6,681 nt of DNA from an uncultured Eubacteriales bacterium (GTDB lineage Bacteria > Bacillota_A > Clostridia > Oscillospirales > CAG-272), in contig USKS01000081.1 of the NCBI GenBank assembly GCA_900555345.1, positions 1 through 6,681 on the forward strand. The letters are read 5' to 3'. The notes beneath the pieces are model-generated. The model saw only the letters and a program-made list of their open reading frames with translations. It was not told where the DNA came from and ran no database searches. The translations under genes and the position numbers were made by a program. Positions 6,404-6,681 of this stretch are shown piece by piece. Numbering within the stretch: the stretch's first letter is position 1; every line of letters begins with the position of its first letter.

Positions 6404-6681
6404 CTACCGATCCTTCTTATAATTAAACTGTGTAAATTCTTTGTTTTCAGCCGCCGCTCTGCCGGCAAGACCCTTTGAGGATATGTGAGAGTATACAGTG
6501 CGTGCTCCGCCCTCTCCGTCGTCGCATACGACAACGCTTCGCGGAATTTCAAATCCCGTAAGAATGGATCTGCCCTCTTTTTCGCTTTTTTTCAGAAAGT
6601 CTTTTGTAATGCTTGTGTTTTTTCTGTCGTCGATGTTTATAATGGCAATAACATCATTCTGCAAAACTCTTACGTTTTCCC
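6404..6681 (-). CDS. remB: Extracellular matrix regulator RemB-like (DUF370), 5' partial
   Basis: The visible part resembles the RemB/YaaB family, small DUF370 proteins encoded just upstream of gyrB in many Firmicutes; in Bacillus subtilis remB influences biofilm matrix gene expression. Family-like segments are NDVIAIINID, DFLKKSEKEGR, IPRSVVVCDD and TVYSHISSKGLAGRA. The reading frame stays open to the window edge. The codons before the only in-window start candidate (TTG at 6664-6662) read ENVRV and fit the family N-terminus, which usually begins MYLHLG. The true start is therefore a few codons beyond position 6681. The C-terminal stretch after GLAGRA (about 17 residues, charged) is longer than in B. 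subtilis RemB. The gene ends 5 bp before gyrB and contains the gyrB ribosome binding site, so the two are co-transcribed. The biofilm role is known from Bacillus and only presumed here. Confidence 0.88.
   Translation of the reverse strand, partial: ENVRVLQNDVIAIINIDDRKNTSITKDFLKKSEKEGRSILTGFEIPRSVVVCDDGEGGARTVYSHISSKGLAGRAAAENKEFTQFNYKKDR
6411..6417 (-). promoter_or_regulatory. Ribosome binding site of gyrB inside remB
   Basis: AGAAGGA on the minus strand lies 12 nt before the gyrB ATG and within the last codons of remB. The spacing is slightly long but usable, and it supports the chosen gyrB start. Ribosomes finishing remB would pass over this site, so some coupling between the two genes is plausible. 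Confidence 0.65.

Noticed and set aside
5514..6422. 302-codon plus-strand open frame opposite gyrB
   Set aside because: It is antisense to a clearly conserved gyrB, resembles no family I recognise and has no ribosome binding site; it is a by-product of codon bias on the other strand.

Overview
The window carries the gyrase locus of a Bacillota genome, most likely a Clostridia-type anaerobe. This rests on the gene order remB-gyrB-gyrA, which in Firmicutes follows dnaA-dnaN-recF near the replication origin, and on Firmicutes-like GyrB and GyrA sequences; for example, GyrB ends with a FIEKNARFAENIDI-type tail. I cannot name a genus. All recognisable genes lie on the minus strand and read right to left.

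Layout in transcription order: the 3' part of remB (6681-6404, 5' end outside the window), gyrB (6398-4461), a divergent PfkB-family sugar or sugar-phosphate kinase (4461-3580), and gyrA (3535-875). The gaps are 5 bp, a 1-bp TGATG overlap, and 44 bp, so this looks like one operon. Both gyrase subunits appear complete and catalytically intact. The odd member is the kinase, which sits between the two subunits and is apparently translationally coupled to gyrB.

Downstream of gyrA, about 235 nt of potential 3' UTR is packed with hairpins: three small hairpin/ATATAA modules, a GC-rich 7-bp hairpin and a perfect 15-bp hairpin. It ends at a strong intrinsic terminator at 609-640. Beyond that lies a GC-rich stretch of about 260 bp with strong G-over-C bias (about 361-600). 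Last comes an imperfect tandem repeat with a period of about 117 bp (1 to about 317), whose copies keep a hairpin through paired base changes. I see no credible gene in 1-874.

Residue-level points worth attention: GyrA has Gly at the position equivalent to E. coli Asp87 in the quinolone-resistance region. GyrB has Tyr where E. coli has the coumarin-binding Arg136. The GyrA box is degenerate in blade 1, while a near-canonical QRRGGK occurs in blade 3. The best candidates for something undescribed are the gyrB-coupled kinase and the repeat and hairpin region behind gyrA. I see no defence system, mobile-element gene, CRISPR array or tRNA/rRNA here.
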